Shown here piece after piece: positions 26,101-36,700 of a stretch of DNA of 64,000 nucleotides (position 1 is its first letter; every line of letters starts with the position of its first letter). The DNA is from Clostridia bacterium (GTDB lineage: Bacteria > Bacillota > Clostridia > Oscillospirales > Acutalibacteraceae): the NCBI GenBank assembly GCA_017428525.1, contig JAFRQQ010000019.1, positions 1 through 64,000 on the forward strand, in the 5' to 3' direction. The notes below the pieces were generated by a model. The model did not search any database. It was not told the origin of the DNA and saw nothing but the letters and a program-made list of their open reading frames with translations. A program made the position numbers and the translations under genes.

Positions 26101-27925
26101 TGCCCATAGAAACGCCGGAATCATACCAGCATCCCGTTGATGCGGCGCCGCCGTAGGAAATGATCGCTTTTGAATTGTTGCCGGAAACACTGCCGGCATT
26201 ATAGCTGTATTTGATATTGTAGGTTTTGCCTCCGTTGACATAGGCGACAAGACCCGCATTGTATGCGGCGCCGGAAATCGCGCCCCAGTTATAGCAATCC
26301 TGCATGACCACATCGGAATTGTTGCCGTCGTCTCCGGTGTAACCAATCAAACCGCCGTGAGAACCGTTTCCGTTGTGATTATATGTTTCAACATTGCCGG
26401 CATTCCAGCAGCGCCAGGCATAGGTGTGCCAGGTGCTGTGGCCGCTGATGCCGCCGGCGTCATTGTAGGCTTTGATGTTGCAGATGTTCCAGCATTCGGT
26501 AAATGTCGGACAGGCATTGCCCGCATGATGACCCATAATGCCGCCTGCATTCAGAGAGGTCGATGTGATCACGCCGCTGTTGCCGCAATTTGTAAAGGTG
26601 AATGCGTTGCTGCTTCGTCCGCATCCGAAAATGCCGCCGATGGATTGCGAACCGGTCACATTGCCCATGTTGTAGCAATGCTCGAATGTCTGCATATCGT
26701 CCTGAATATCGCCGAGAATACCGCCGGCATTGTCGCTGTTCGAGGTTATTTTCCCGTAATTTCGATTGTTTGTAAAGGTGCCAAAGCCTTCATTATAGCC
26801 GAGAATCCCACCGGCGTCCGCACCGGACCCGTTTGCAGTGATTTCGCCGCGATTGATATTGCCGCTGAAAATATGATGACCGTCGGATGCAATGGAACCG
26901 CCCATGCCGCCGGCACCGTTGCTAGAGCTGGTGACATTTCCGGTATTGACGTTATTATACATTTCCATGACGTCATCATTATCACCCAGATAACCGAATA
27001 TGCCGCCCGCGCAGCTTGGACCGATGATAGTGCCGGAGTTCGTGCAGTTCGTGAAAATGGAATGATCATCCTCAATGTAAGCGACAATACCGCCGCCGTC
27101 GCTGCTGCCGGCAGTGACGTTGCCAGAATTTGAGCAGTTGGTTGCAGTGATATAGCCCTTGCAATGACCGACCAGACCGCCGGCGCGATCGCCGCTGGAG
27201 GTGACAGTTGCTGTGTTGGAGCAATTTGTGAGGATTAACGATGAATCAGCACCGTATTCGCCGACCAGACCGCCGACATACTTACGGCCCGAAACAGATC
27301 CACCGTTGACATGAACATTATTGATTGTAAGAGTGCCGTCTGCAAAGCCAATCAGCGCACCGAAGCCCGCATAATCGCTTGTAGTTCCGTTAATAGAAAC
27401 GTTGCTGAGCGTCAGGTCTTGAATCGTCGTGTCTTTCACATATCTGAATAATCCGACACGGTTCTTATTATAATCCCCGCTGAGACTCATGTAAATATTG
27501 GAGATCGTATGGTTTTGACCGTAAAAACGGCCATGGAAATAATGGCGACATGTGTAGTTTCCGATTCCTAAAAAGCCGCCCTCTTTTTTCCTTTCCTGTC
27601 CGATTCCGCTGAATGAACGATTGTTCAAATCAATATCAGTATCCAAATATACATCATAATCCGAATAATTACCGCATACATCTTCATTGTTTTCATTGTC
27701 TTTTCTAACCTGTTCTGCAAAATAAGCAAATCCTTTTGCAGTTTTGATGTGAATGACTTTTGATGATGTGTTGATCGTGATATTGCTGTCGCCACTTGCG
27801 GACGTACCGTCCCATGTATCCGCCCGCGCGATCGTCACCAGCCCCGGCAGGCCGACGGCGAAGACGCCGAGGGTCAGCACGACGGTCAGCAGCAGCGAAA
27901 GCCCTTTTTTCATTTTCCCTTGCAT
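23195..27925 (-). CDS. Giant secreted GLUG/InlB-B repeat protein
   Basis: A 1576-residue exported protein. Residues 1-35 are a signal peptide. Residues about 130-620 consist of GLUG-like repeats (pattern GGLVG...TNCSNSGNVT...AGGI). Residues about 740-900 hold InlB B-repeat/flg_new units (TVTFDGNG, PLYANW, ARLYAKW). Ig/cadherin-like and uncharacterised beta-rich segments follow. The C-terminus is an amphipathic basic helix (LLARIFNSFFEALRNLFRR) with no LPXTG. It is probably an adhesin or surface-layer protein (inference). The start at 27925 has GGAGGG six bases upstream. The N-terminal GLUG half is more AT-rich than the C-terminal half. Confidence 0.85.
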   Translation of the reverse strand: MQGKMKKGLSLLLTVVLTLGVFAVGLPGLVTIARADTWDGTSASGDSNITINTSSKVIHIKTAKGFAYFAEQVRKDNENNEDVCGNYSDYDVYLDTDIDLNNRSFSGIGQERKKEGGFLGIGNYTCRHYFHGRFYGQNHTISNIYMSLSGDYNKNRVGLFRYVKDTTIQDLTLSNVSINGTTSDYAGFGALIGFADGTLTINNVHVNGGSVSGRKYVGGLVGEYGADSSLILTNCSNTATVTSSGDRAGGLVGHCKGYITATNCSNSGNVTAGSSDGGGIVAYIEDDHSIFTNCTNSGTIIGPSCAGGIFGYLGDNDDVMEMYNNVNTGNVTSSSNGAGGMGGSIASDGHHIFSGNINRGEITANGSGADAGGILGYNEGFGTFTNNRNYGKITSNSDNAGGILGDIQDDMQTFEHCYNMGNVTGSQSIGGIFGCGRSSNAFTFTNCGNSGVITSTSLNAGGIMGHHAGNACPTFTECWNICNIKAYNDAGGISGHSTWHTYAWRCWNAGNVETYNHNGNGSHGGLIGYTGDDGNNSDVVMQDCYNWGAISGAAYNAGLVAYVNGGKTYNIKYSYNAGSVSGNNSKAIISYGGAASTGCWYDSGVSMGTVQGTAYTDSALIASSGPSSNFCKNTWGVKIGNTIYYYPILTWYRNMFTFTSVFQDTSTNTNTTIEKTVYNNTFTTPNPTRTGYTIGTWYNIDNSAQTLTPGATVTAGVTNPMHQYVVEQSFSELTQITNTTTYNLTWTAHSYTVTFDGNGATSGSMNPQGFTYDQAQALTANDFSRAYTVTYQYNDGATANTTDTATATFNGWATSAGGAKVYNNQQSVSNLTATDGGNVPLYANWTLGSVTLPTPAARTTHAFVAWCTDSGLSNQLSGSTYTPTANARLYAKWLQVVTNDSYVIDFGLPIQLNVVSNDLSGVTLASVTGGTGFTTAVSGGKVLFTPTAALNAPVTFTYTVTYNGADYTASVTVIPANNVYYEESFFTFVDGNNTQSKLDASWTTVSDEEDYSALVQNGLRPGDPNSPVYGFDSAYNSESETIYSLGTAQYVEVSADHKGGATATFTFSGTGFDFYSVTDNESGLAFVDIYKIENGVETEYESTLINTYFGYRYGQLYLKNDVVTLDSTGTPIYLAPAGQTDGTFFVNGETRGWTSKSYYDTDGKTVIAGELSGATPAYAYGWVAGSNEVDGVYQVPVISRTGLPYGTYKVVIEPRWSARQNLTGGSSYRFYVDAVRVYNPIDPSTITSGTATYDAYIADSEYGATWQSVRDLLITANSFGNTDGHGTAGVAFLEPGTEVTVANYKNVGPKNEVYLEPGQAIAFNLTTAAQTTPAKLSVGLKMAKGTTGSITVYSKDTTGVPITVNGATELYRDITAAVAWQATTGSACTTSAPIIIANTSASNSGAVISITNLKWSYNTEVTPVNRMLSFSFAPQDLVTASAVMRQAAADTVAPDASGVQLQWNARMIRRGGVATLAITAPATFEKAYVNGAEVAGYTENADGTRTWRYDFTSARAGKHAFDVRLADANGYMTKTLSAGEVEVVESTNGQGTLTLQALLARIFNSFFEALRNLFRR

Positions 27926-27985
27926 TCAAATCCCTCCATATATTAGAATCACATAATTACCCATTATATCATTCATAATTAATTT

Positions 27986-28015
27986 ATTATACAGGTTCGA
28001 CGCTCCTTTTGTCAA
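27986..28015 (-). promoter_or_regulatory. Consensus sigma-A promoter
   Basis: On the minus strand TTGACA (28015-28010) and TATAAT (27991-27986), both perfect, are separated by 18 bases. It drives the giant repeat protein, with a leader of about 55 bases. Confidence 0.85.
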
Positions 28016-28282
28016 TCGGTTTCATAAATGTTTTTTCAATCCGGCAATTCGGTTGACAAATGCGGCCCGATTGTTACGCGCCTGCGCACCGCCGCGGGCA
28101 GCGCGCCCTGCAGCATCAATCCAAACCGCCGCCCCCCGGCGGTCCGACGCGGCGTCCGGCCGCGCATCTGATCCCGCACCGGACGACGGCGAATCGCCGC
28201 GCAAAATCAAGCAATCCTCCGGTTTTGCGCTGCAAAAAACGGTTTCGTAATCCTCCGGCGGGGCACGGAAAAACGACTGCGG
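28016..28282. other. Intergenic, no gene seen
   Basis: GC-rich stretch between the divergent giant-protein promoter and the ZIP operator. Short open frames occur on both strands but lack ribosome binding sites and look like compositional noise. A TTGACA at 28052 has no matching -10 box. Confidence 0.5.
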
Positions 28283-28322
28283 TTAGCCGCGGCTAAAAAA
28301 ACTTCGGTTAGCAAAAGCTAAC
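28283..28322 (+). promoter_or_regulatory. Tandem palindromic operator upstream of ZIP gene
   Basis: Two copies of TTAGC-N4-GCTAA: 28283-28296 is TTAGCCGCGGCTAA (perfect), and 28308-28321 has the same arms with an AAAA centre, extended to GTTAGC/GCTAAC. Centres are 25 bases apart and the second ends five bases before the -35 box. The arms resemble the TTAGGTTAG-type sites of DtxR-family metal regulators, which fits the metal transporter downstream (inference). Confidence 0.65.
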
Positions 28323-28326
28323 ACGG

Positions 28327-28355
28327 TTGCGCATCCTGTGGAAGGGTGCTATAAT
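28327..28355 (+). promoter_or_regulatory. Sigma-A promoter of ZIP gene
   Basis: TTGCGC at 28327-28332 and a perfect TATAAT at 28350-28355, spacer 17 bases. Confidence 0.8.
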
Positions 28356-28406
28356 ATAGGAAATCCGGCAGAATCCTGCCGCAGGATTCGGAAGGGGAGG
28401 ACTGCG

Positions 28407-29180
28407 ATGCTCGCAATCGGTTTGCTTATTCCGTTCCTCGGGACCACGCTCGGCGCCGCCATGGTGTTCCTGATGAAGAACGGCATTCATGAAAAGCTGG
28501 AGAAGCTGCTGCTCGGCTTTGCCTCCGGCGTGATGATCGCCGCTTCCATCTGGTCGCTGCTGATCCCCTCCATGGAGCTCGCGCCGAACGAAAAGCTGCG
28601 GTTTCTGCCCGCTGCGGTCGGTTTCCTGTTCGGCATTGCTTTCCTGCTCGCGCTGGACAGCATCATTCCGCATCTGCATGTGGAAAGCAACACGCAGGAG
28701 GGCATTAAAACCTCCCGGCTGAAAAAAGCGACCATGATGGTCCTGGCCGTCACGCTCCACAACATCCCCGAGGGCATGGCCTTCGGCGTTACGCTCGCGG
28801 CGGCGCTCAGCGGCGAATCCGGCATCACCTTCGCCTCGGCCATCGTGCTGGCCACGGGCATTGCGATCCAGAATTTCCCCGAGGGCGCGATCGTTTCCAT
28901 GCCGCTGAAGGCGGAGGGCAGCTCCAAGGGCAAGGCCTTCTTGCTGGGCATGCTTTCCGGCGCGGTGGAGCCGGTTTTCGGCCTGCTGACCGTGCTGGTG
29001 ACCCGCACCGTGCTGGTCGCGCTGCCGTATCTGCTCGCCTTTGCCGCCGGCGCCATGATCTATGTCGTGGTCGAGGAGCTGATCCCCGATTCGCAGAGCG
29101 GCGAGCACTCCAACATCGCCACCGTCGGCCTCGCCGCCGGCTTCGTGCTGATGATGGTGCTGGATATTTATTTCGGATAA
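28407..29180 (+). CDS. ZIP-family metal transporter
   Basis: A 257-residue, roughly eight-span membrane transporter for divalent metals (zinc, iron or manganese). The metal-binding helix motifs HNIPEGMAFG and QNFPEGA are present, as is an acidic EELIPDSQSGEHSN loop before the last helix. Selectivity is not readable. GGGGAGG (28394-28400) fixes the ATG at 28407. It stands alone, with its own promoter, a tandem palindromic operator and a terminator, as expected of a metal-regulated gene. Confidence 0.92.
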   Translation: MLAIGLLIPFLGTTLGAAMVFLMKNGIHEKLEKLLLGFASGVMIAASIWSLLIPSMELAPNEKLRFLPAAVGFLFGIAFLLALDSIIPHLHVESNTQEGIKTSRLKKATMMVLAVTLHNIPEGMAFGVTLAAALSGESGITFASAIVLATGIAIQNFPEGAIVSMPLKAEGSSKGKAFLLGMLSGAVEPVFGLLTVLVTRTVLVALPYLLAFAAGAMIYVVVEELIPDSQSGEHSNIATVGLAAGFVLMMVLDIYFG

Positions 29181-29201
29181 TGAGTTTCAGCTTTTTAATC
29201 G

Positions 29202-29228
29202 AAACCACCCGTTCTGCGGGTGGTTTTG
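29202..29228 (+). terminator. Rho-independent terminator
   Basis: AAACCACCCG pairs with CGGGTGGTTT across TTCTG, followed by T residues. It ends the ZIP gene. From 29229 to 29391 no feature is visible. Confidence 0.85.
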
Positions 29229-29391
29229 CTTCTCTGTTCGGAAACCGCGCGCCTGCCGAAAGGCGGTCCGGCAACCGCACAAGGGAAGGTCATTCCGGAC
29301 GGAATTGAATAATAAACACTGTTGATCACACGCGAACAAGTTTTCAGCGCCGATATTGCGACCTTTCGTTTTATTAATTCATAATTCACGC

Positions 29392-29420
29392 TGGACATTT
29401 TTCGGCTGATATAGTATAGT
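29392..29420 (+). promoter_or_regulatory. Sigma-A promoter
   Basis: TGGACA at 29392-29397 and TATAGT at 29415-29420, spacer 17, upstream of the phosphatase lipoprotein gene. Confidence 0.7.
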
Positions 29421-29493
29421 AAAGGTGAATTCACCGGCGACGACGGTCCGGGAACTGTCCGGAGACGATTCGGGAATGAAAGGGGAAGAACAA

Positions 29494-30636
29494 ATGAAAA
29501 CGAGTTTCAAGCGATCCTTTTGCGTGCTTCTGATTGCCTGCCTCCTGTTGCCGGCGCTTCTCGGCGGCTGCGGCAAGGAACAGAAGGCCGATCCGGCTGC
29601 CGCAGAGTTTGCCGTCATGCATGAAACGGAATTCGGCGGCGTGTATCTCGATTGCACCATCGACGATTTCAACGCGCTGGGCTTTGCTTGCGGCGACAGC
29701 GTGAACATCAAATTCTCCAACGGCTATACACTGAACGACCTCCCGTATTATAACGGGTATTATACGCAGACCGGGCAGCCGCTGCTTGTGGCGTACCCGG
29801 GCTATCCGTACATCAAGGCCTGCATCAACAACGGAGACGACCTCTGGACGCTTGCGGGCCTGACCGAAACCGATACCGCGGAGATTACGCTTGCCGAGGG
29901 CGGCGCATTTGCCGCCATTCAGCACGCCCGCGATATCCATTACGAGGACGACCGCGCTCTGTTTGCGAGCGACGCGGTGTTTGCCAATTTCCGGAGCGTC
30001 AAGGTGCACGGCATCGGCGAAAACGTGCTGTTCCGCTCCGCTTCCCCGTGCGACAATCAGCACAACCGCGCGCCCTATGTGGACGCGCTGATCAAGGAGG
30101 CGGGCGTCCGGTGCATTCTGAACCTGTCGGACAACGAAGAAAAGCTGCAGGGGTATCTTGCCGCGGAGGATTTCATCTCCCCGTATTTCCGTTCCCTGTA
30201 TGAGAGCGGAAACGTGATCCCGCTGGCGCTGAACATGAATTTCGGCTCCGCGGAATTCCGCGAAAAGGTGGCCGCCGGCCTGATCGAACTGACGCAGCAT
30301 GAAGGGCCCTATCTCGTGCACTGCACGGAAGGAAAAGACCGCACCGGCTTCGTCTGTGTGCTGCTCGAGGCGCTGTGCGGCGCGAGCTATCAGGAGATCG
30401 TGGACGACTACATGATCACCTACGACAATTATTACAAGATCACGCCGACGGACGACGCGGAGCGCTACGACGTGATCGTGGAAAACGTGCTCGATCCGAT
30501 GGTGCGCAGCATCGTGGGCGAGGATGCAGCGGATCTTTCCGCCGCCGATCTTGCGGGTGCGGCGCAGCGCCTGCTGCTGGATGCCGGCATGACCGCGGCG
30601 CAGATCGACGCGCTGAAGGCCAACCTCGCCGCGTAA
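29494..30636 (+). CDS. Lipoprotein tyrosine/dual-specificity phosphatase
   Basis: A 380-residue exported lipoprotein (lipobox LLGGC at the end of the signal peptide). The C-terminal half carries the atypical PTP loop HCTEGKDRTG (nucleophile C277, R283), the form used by LipA/MptpB-type phosphatases that can hydrolyse phosphotyrosine and phosphoinositides. The N-terminal ~110 residues form a separate beta-rich domain (GDSVNIKFSNG, LNDLPYYNGYY). Two in-frame upstream ATGs exist, but AAGGGGA at 29480-29486 supports 29494. An extracellular phosphatase in a gut bacterium could act on host or bacterial phospholipids (inference). Confidence 0.85.
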   Translation: MKTSFKRSFCVLLIACLLLPALLGGCGKEQKADPAAAEFAVMHETEFGGVYLDCTIDDFNALGFACGDSVNIKFSNGYTLNDLPYYNGYYTQTGQPLLVAYPGYPYIKACINNGDDLWTLAGLTETDTAEITLAEGGAFAAIQHARDIHYEDDRALFASDAVFANFRSVKVHGIGENVLFRSASPCDNQHNRAPYVDALIKEAGVRCILNLSDNEEKLQGYLAAEDFISPYFRSLYESGNVIPLALNMNFGSAEFREKVAAGLIELTQHEGPYLVHCTEGKDRTGFVCVLLEALCGASYQEIVDDYMITYDNYYKITPTDDAERYDVIVENVLDPMVRSIVGEDAADLSAADLAGAAQRLLLDAGMTAAQIDALKANLAA

Positions 30637-30700
30637 TCGCGCGGCAGGCAAGGTCCGGAATACGGCAACGAGAATGAGTTGCAACTTCTGAACGGGATCT

Positions 30701-30720
30701 TCGGGGAAAGCCCGATTTGT
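30701..30720 (+). terminator. Weak terminator-like hairpin
   Basis: TCGGG (30701-30705) pairs with CCCGA (30711-30715), followed by TTTGT. It is the only terminator-like structure between the phosphatase and the giant beta-helix gene, and may be leaky. Confidence 0.4.
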
Positions 30721-30767
30721 TCAACAAGGATTCGGCGGGTATCGGATCCGCCGGAGCGGAGGGAATT

Positions 30768-33700
30768 ATGAACTATGTGCGAAAAACCGTAAGTCTGCTG
30801 CTGACTGCAGCTCTGCTGGCCGGCATGTTTCTGATGACGCCGTTTGTCGCGTCGGCGGCCGCGGTTTCTTCCTGGAGCGGACTGCAAAGCGAGATCGCAG
30901 CAGCCGCGACCGTCACCGTTTCGCTCACGCAGGACGTGACGGCCGGCGAAAACGACGGCTGCATCGTCATTGCGAGCGGCAAAAACGTGACGCTGGATCT
31001 CTGCGGCCACACGCTTTCGCGCGGCCTGACCGCGGAGAAGGAGGGCGGCTGCGTCATTGAGGTGAAAAGCGGCGGCACGCTGACCGTGCGGGATTCGGAC
31101 GGCAGCGGCGCCGGCAGCATCACCGGCGGCTACGCCAAAAACGGCGGCGGCATCTATAACGGCGGCACGCTCCGGATCGAGAGCGGCGCAGTGACGGAGA
31201 ATCTGGCGTCCGAACAGGGCGGCGGCGTTTACAACAGCGGCACGCTGCAAATGGCGGGCGGCGCGATCAGAGAAAACGCCGGCGCGAACGGCGGCGGCAT
31301 TTACAACGCGGAAGGGGGCACGGTGACGCTTTCCGGCACCGCGCTGATTTCAACAAACAAAACGACGAAAGAATCCGGCGGCAACATTGCCGACTGCGGC
31401 ATGCTGACCGTAGCGGACCGGGCGGAAATCAGCGACGGTTTCGCCTATACCGAGGGCGGCGGCGTGTGGATCGGCGCAAACGCGGTGTGTACGCTCACCG
31501 GCGGCACGATCACCGGCAACAACGCGGACCGCAGCGGCAGCGGCGTCTTTGCCGCAGGCACGCTTCGCGTGCAGGGCGCAGTTTCGATCACCGGCAACAC
31601 GGGCGACGACGTGTTTCTTCCCGACGGGAAGGTCATCGCCGTGACCGGCAGTCTTGCAAGCGGCGCGCAGATCGGTGTGACTGCGCAGAGCGCAAGGGCC
31701 GTGATCACCGGCGGCTACGGCACCTACAACAGCGCGCAGCCGTCAGACTTCTTCTATGAAAACGGCAGCGGCGTTTCTCCCGTCTCTCTTGTCAACGGCG
31801 AAGCGAAGCTCGCCACGGAAGGGCTGGTCTATGTCGGCCGGTACTGGGACGCGGACGCCGCGATGTCCAAGCGGACGATTGGTCACTGCGCGGACTATAC
31901 GGTCGTCACCGGCGCCCTGACGACGCTGGAAAACGGCAGATGGTATGCCGTGACGGGGAATGTGACGCTCAACAACCGTCTGCAGGTCAGCGGAGAAGCC
32001 AACCTCCTGCTGTGCAGCGGCGTGAAGCTCAGCGCCGACAAGGGCATCCGGATCTCCAGCCGAAACGCGCTGAATATCTATGCGCAAAGTGAAGGCAGCG
32101 GGCAGCTGTACGCGAAAACAAATCATGAAGACAACGCCGGCATCGGCGGCGATAACGGCGAGCGTCTGGGCGCGCTGAACATTTACGGCGGCGACCTGGA
32201 CGTGCTCGGCTATGACAGCAGCAACAAGACCTCGGCCTCCGGCATCGGCGGCGGCAAAAACGGCGGCTGCGGGCATATCACGATCTTCGGCGGCAAAATC
32301 AGAGCGAGCGGCCTTGCGGGCATCGGCAACGGCAAGAGCGCTTCCTATACGGATGAAAACCATATCGTGATCTACGGCGGCGAGATCAAAGCCTATTGCT
32401 CCGCATCCACGGCGGGCAGCGGCGCTGCGATCGGCGGCGGCCACAATTCCGAAAACGGCCCGATCGATATTCTCGGCGGCAGAATCGTCGCCTGGGGCAG
32501 AAACGGCGCGGGCATCGGCGCCGGCAAAGAGAAAAGCCAGCGCGGCGCGATCAACATCGCCAACTGCAATGTGTATGCCGAATCCACCTATGCCGCGGCC
32601 ATCGGCGGCGGCCAGAGCGGCAACGGCGGCGTGATCAACATCACCAACAGCACCGTGGAGGCCGTTTGCTATGAGGATTCGCAGGCAAGCATCAGCGGCG
32701 GTTACGGCGCGGGCATCGGCGGCGGCAAGGGCGGCAAGAGCGGCACGATCACGATCCGCAGCAGCTTTGTCGGCGGCTCCTCCAACAAGGGCGCCGGGAT
32801 CGGCGGCGGTGACGGCGGCGCGGCGGAAACGATCCTGATCGAGGACAGCTGCGTGGTCAGCAGAGGCTGCGGCGGCGGTGCGGGCATCGGCGGCGGCGAC
32901 GGCAAAAACGGCGGCAGCATCACGATCCGGCGCAGCAACGTCATAAGTCTTTCCAAAAATGAAAAAAGCGACTACAACTTCTTCAACTATTTCCAGAAAG
33001 CGATTTATAATGCAACCGTGACGGCGATGATGAGCTATGATTACGGCACGGTGGCGTTCTATACCGCAGGCTCCGTGCTGATGCGGTTCATGGTCTGGCT
33101 CTTTGCGCCGAATCATTCCGGCGCGGCGATCGGCGGCGGCGACAGCGGCGACAGCGGCACGATCCTGATCGAGGACAGCTGCGTCGAGGTCAATTCCGGC
33201 AACTACGCCTCCGGCATCGGCGGCGGCGACGACGGCGGCTGCACGGATCTGACGATCCGCAACAGCAACGTGATCGCCAACAGCGGCAAATACGCCGCGG
33301 CGATCGGCAGCGGCGATGAGGCAAGCCGCAACGGCACGATCCGGATCGAGCATTCCACCGTCACCGCAAACGCCGGCGCGGAAGGCGCGGGCATCGGCGG
33401 CGGCAACGAGGTCAGCGGCGGCAATATCATCATCACCGATTCCACCGTCACCGCAACCGGCGGCAGCTACGCGGCGGGCATCGGCGGGGGCGACGACGGC
33501 AACGGCGGCACGATCACCATCACCGATTCCACCGTCACTGCGACCGGCGGCAAGGACGGCGCAGGCATCGGCGGCGGCGAGGACGGCAGCGGCGGCACCA
33601 TTACGATCACCTCTTCGCAGGTGACCGCAGAGGGAAAACGCGGCGGCGCGGGCATCGGCACCGGCGAATCCGGCGACACGGCCGAGATCCTGATCTACGG

Positions 33701-36700
33701 GGACAGCACCGTGGAAGCGACTGCCGGCGACGGCGACGCCGTGGCCATCGGCAGAGGCGATTTCTTCTTCTCAAGCGCAGTCGTGAGCCTTTATTTTGCC
33801 GAAGCGCTGACGGCGGATGCCGGGAGCAGCCTCAACAGCACGTCGCATTTCATCGGCAACGCCCGTTACGACGCTGTTTCCTCCAACCGTTATGCAAAAC
33901 TGACGCCCTGCCCGCACAACAATGCGACCTGGGCGTGCAGCAACAGCGTCTCCCACGTCCGGAAATGCACGGACTGCGGCAGCGCGCTGGCTGTTTTCGA
34001 GGATCATATCTGGAATGCGAACGAGCAGTGCACCGTCTGCGGCGTCAGCGCGCAGCATTCCACGGTGACGCTGATCGAGCAGAACGCGCAGGGCGAGGTC
34101 CGGCGCGAGATCGATGCGCTGCGGCATGCGACGATTGCGCTTCCGGACTGTGAAAACGTGCCGGATGGCATGGCGTTCGTCGCCTGGGCGCAGTCGGCGA
34201 ATTATTACGTCCCGGGCGATTCGGTCGAGGTCGATCAGACGATCCTGGAGGCGGTCTATCTTCCCGTTGCCGAAACGACCTATATCGACGCCGAGGGCGT
34301 TGCGCAGACAGAAACGGCAAAGCGTCTGAACGACAGCCATATTGCCTGCCTCACCGCCGGTTGGTACGTCGTGGATCAGGATCTTACGATGACGATCCCA
34401 CTGGCCTTCCGGGGCAAGGTCAATCTGATCCTTGCGGACGGCAAGACCCTGACGCTCTGCTCGGATACGACGCCCGCGCTCACGGCCTATACCGGCCAGT
34501 CGCTGATCACGGTCTACGGCCAGACCGCCCAGACCGGCAAGCTGAACTGCGCGAATAAACGCGTCAACGTCTATCATCTCACGCAGGTCGGCGGTAAAAT
34601 CGAAAATATCAGTCAGCTCAGCGCGACCGGCAGCTTTGCCGTGAAAAACGGCGAATTCAAAGCCTCGACCGTCAGCGCCGGCGAAGGCATGACGATCAGC
34701 GGCGGCAATGCGGAAATCGCTACGTTCATCTCCAGAACGCCGAATACCCTCGGTTGGACGCAGCTGACGGATACGATCAAATTCAACAATGTTTCCCTGA
34801 TTCAGAGCGGCTCGATCGCGATTGCCGAAGGGCAGGCGCTGACTGACGGCACGAATGTTTACACCGGCACGCTGACGTCTTCGCAGGTGAGCGCCGTGCG
34901 AAACAAGACGCTCACACCCTATGCGCTGCATCACTTCGGCGATCCGGAATGGAGCTGGAGCGACAATTATCAGCATGCGACCGCGCTGTTCCGCTGCACG
35001 GATGAAAACTGCGATTATGAGGACGAGGCGGAAGCGGTCGTGACGAGCGAAGAGCAGACGGACAGCTTCGTTTACACGGCGACGGCGCCGTTCAACGGCG
35101 CGGAGTATCAGGATGTGCAGACCGTGCCGAAGCACCGGCATGACCTGCAGTTTAACGATGCGGTGCTGCCGACTGCGGAGGTGCGCGATGCAAACGGCGA
35201 GATCGAAAACGGGCATACCGCCTATTGGTATTGCGCGGATTGCGGCAGATACTTCGCCGATGCGGATGGCACGGAGGAGATCGCGCTGGCCGATACCGTG
35301 CTGCCGTATTGCTCCTATCACGACAACGGCGAATACGTCCGCGTGGTCAAATATTACGGCGGCGACGCGGTCGTGACCGTTCCCGACACGGTGCCGATGA
35401 ATTATCCCGATGAAACAGTCAGGGGCAAGACCGTGACCTCGATTAATCACTATGCGTTTGAGAATACTGCAGTTACCGCCGTGACCATCGGCGACACGGT
35501 GCAGATGATCGGCTGGCACGCCTTCAACGGCTGCTCGCAGCTGCAGGAGGTGTTCGTCGGCGCAGGGCTGAATTATATGTATTCCGAGGCGTTCAACAAC
35601 TGCCCCGCGCTCACGCGCTTCACCTCCACGACCCGCCAGACCTTCACCAGCGGGAAATACTATAATCCGTTCACCAACGGCACGGATCAGGTCACCGTTT
35701 ACGGCTATCACACCACGAGCCTGCGCAATAAGGTCGGCAGCGCCGTGCCCTTCATCGGGCTCGATCGTCACACCGAACCGACCTGGCACTGGGCGGAAGA
35801 CGGCAGCAGCGCGCAGGCGACCTTCGACTGCAACGGCTGCACGTATCGCGCCACCGTGGCGGCGGAGGAAATCACGGCGGTTTACGACCCGGATCAGACG
35901 GTTTACACCGCGTCGGTCACCGTCGGCGATGTGAGTTATACCGACACACTGACGGTCGACGTGCCGCTGTGTGCCGGACACAGCCTGACCCTGAACGGCG
36001 ATATCGGCGTCAATTTCTATCTGCGCGTGCCGGAGCCGATCGCCGGGGCCAGCGTGATCTTCACCGTGGACGGCGTGCAGACGCAAGCGCCGATCGACCT
36101 GGGCAACTATACCGTGGAAGGCGGACGGCGGTTCTATAAATTCACCTGCGACGTCGCCGCCGCGCAGATCGACACCGAGATCACCGGCGTGATTGTCAAT
36201 GGCGAAACGCAGAGCGAGGCATTCACCTATTCCGTGCAGACCTATCTGACCGAGGCGCAGCAGACGATGAGCGACAACGCGGCGTTCATGACGCTTGTGA
36301 GCAGTCTTGCTACCTACGGGTATTACGCAAACGAACTGTTTGCCTACAATCCAGAATTCACGCAGCACGACCTGTTTGACGACCGCGGCTTTGTGAACGT
36401 GACGGCGGCGAGTCTTGCGGATTATGAAGCGCAGATTGCAAACGAAGCAGGCGGCGTGACCTACGTCGGCTCGAGCCTCATGCTGCGCAGCGAAACCGCG
36501 ATCAAGCATTATTTCACCCTGCCTGCGGGCAAAACGCTCGACGATTATACCTTCCTGCTCGGCGAGGGTGACGCCGCCATCCGACTGACGCCGCAGACGA
36601 GCGGGGGCTACTGCTTTGTGGAACTTCCCGACATCGCTTCGGGACACCTCGGCACGGCTTACACCGTGACCGTCCTCGACGGCGACGGCAACGCGGTCAA

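Noticed and set aside
28016..28296. Small open frames between the giant gene and ZIP
   Set aside because: No RBS, Arg/Pro-rich, overlapping frames on both strands; likely compositional noise.
33771..36647. Open frame of 958 codons on the - strand
   Set aside because: Antisense to the giant beta-helix gene; no RBS or domain.
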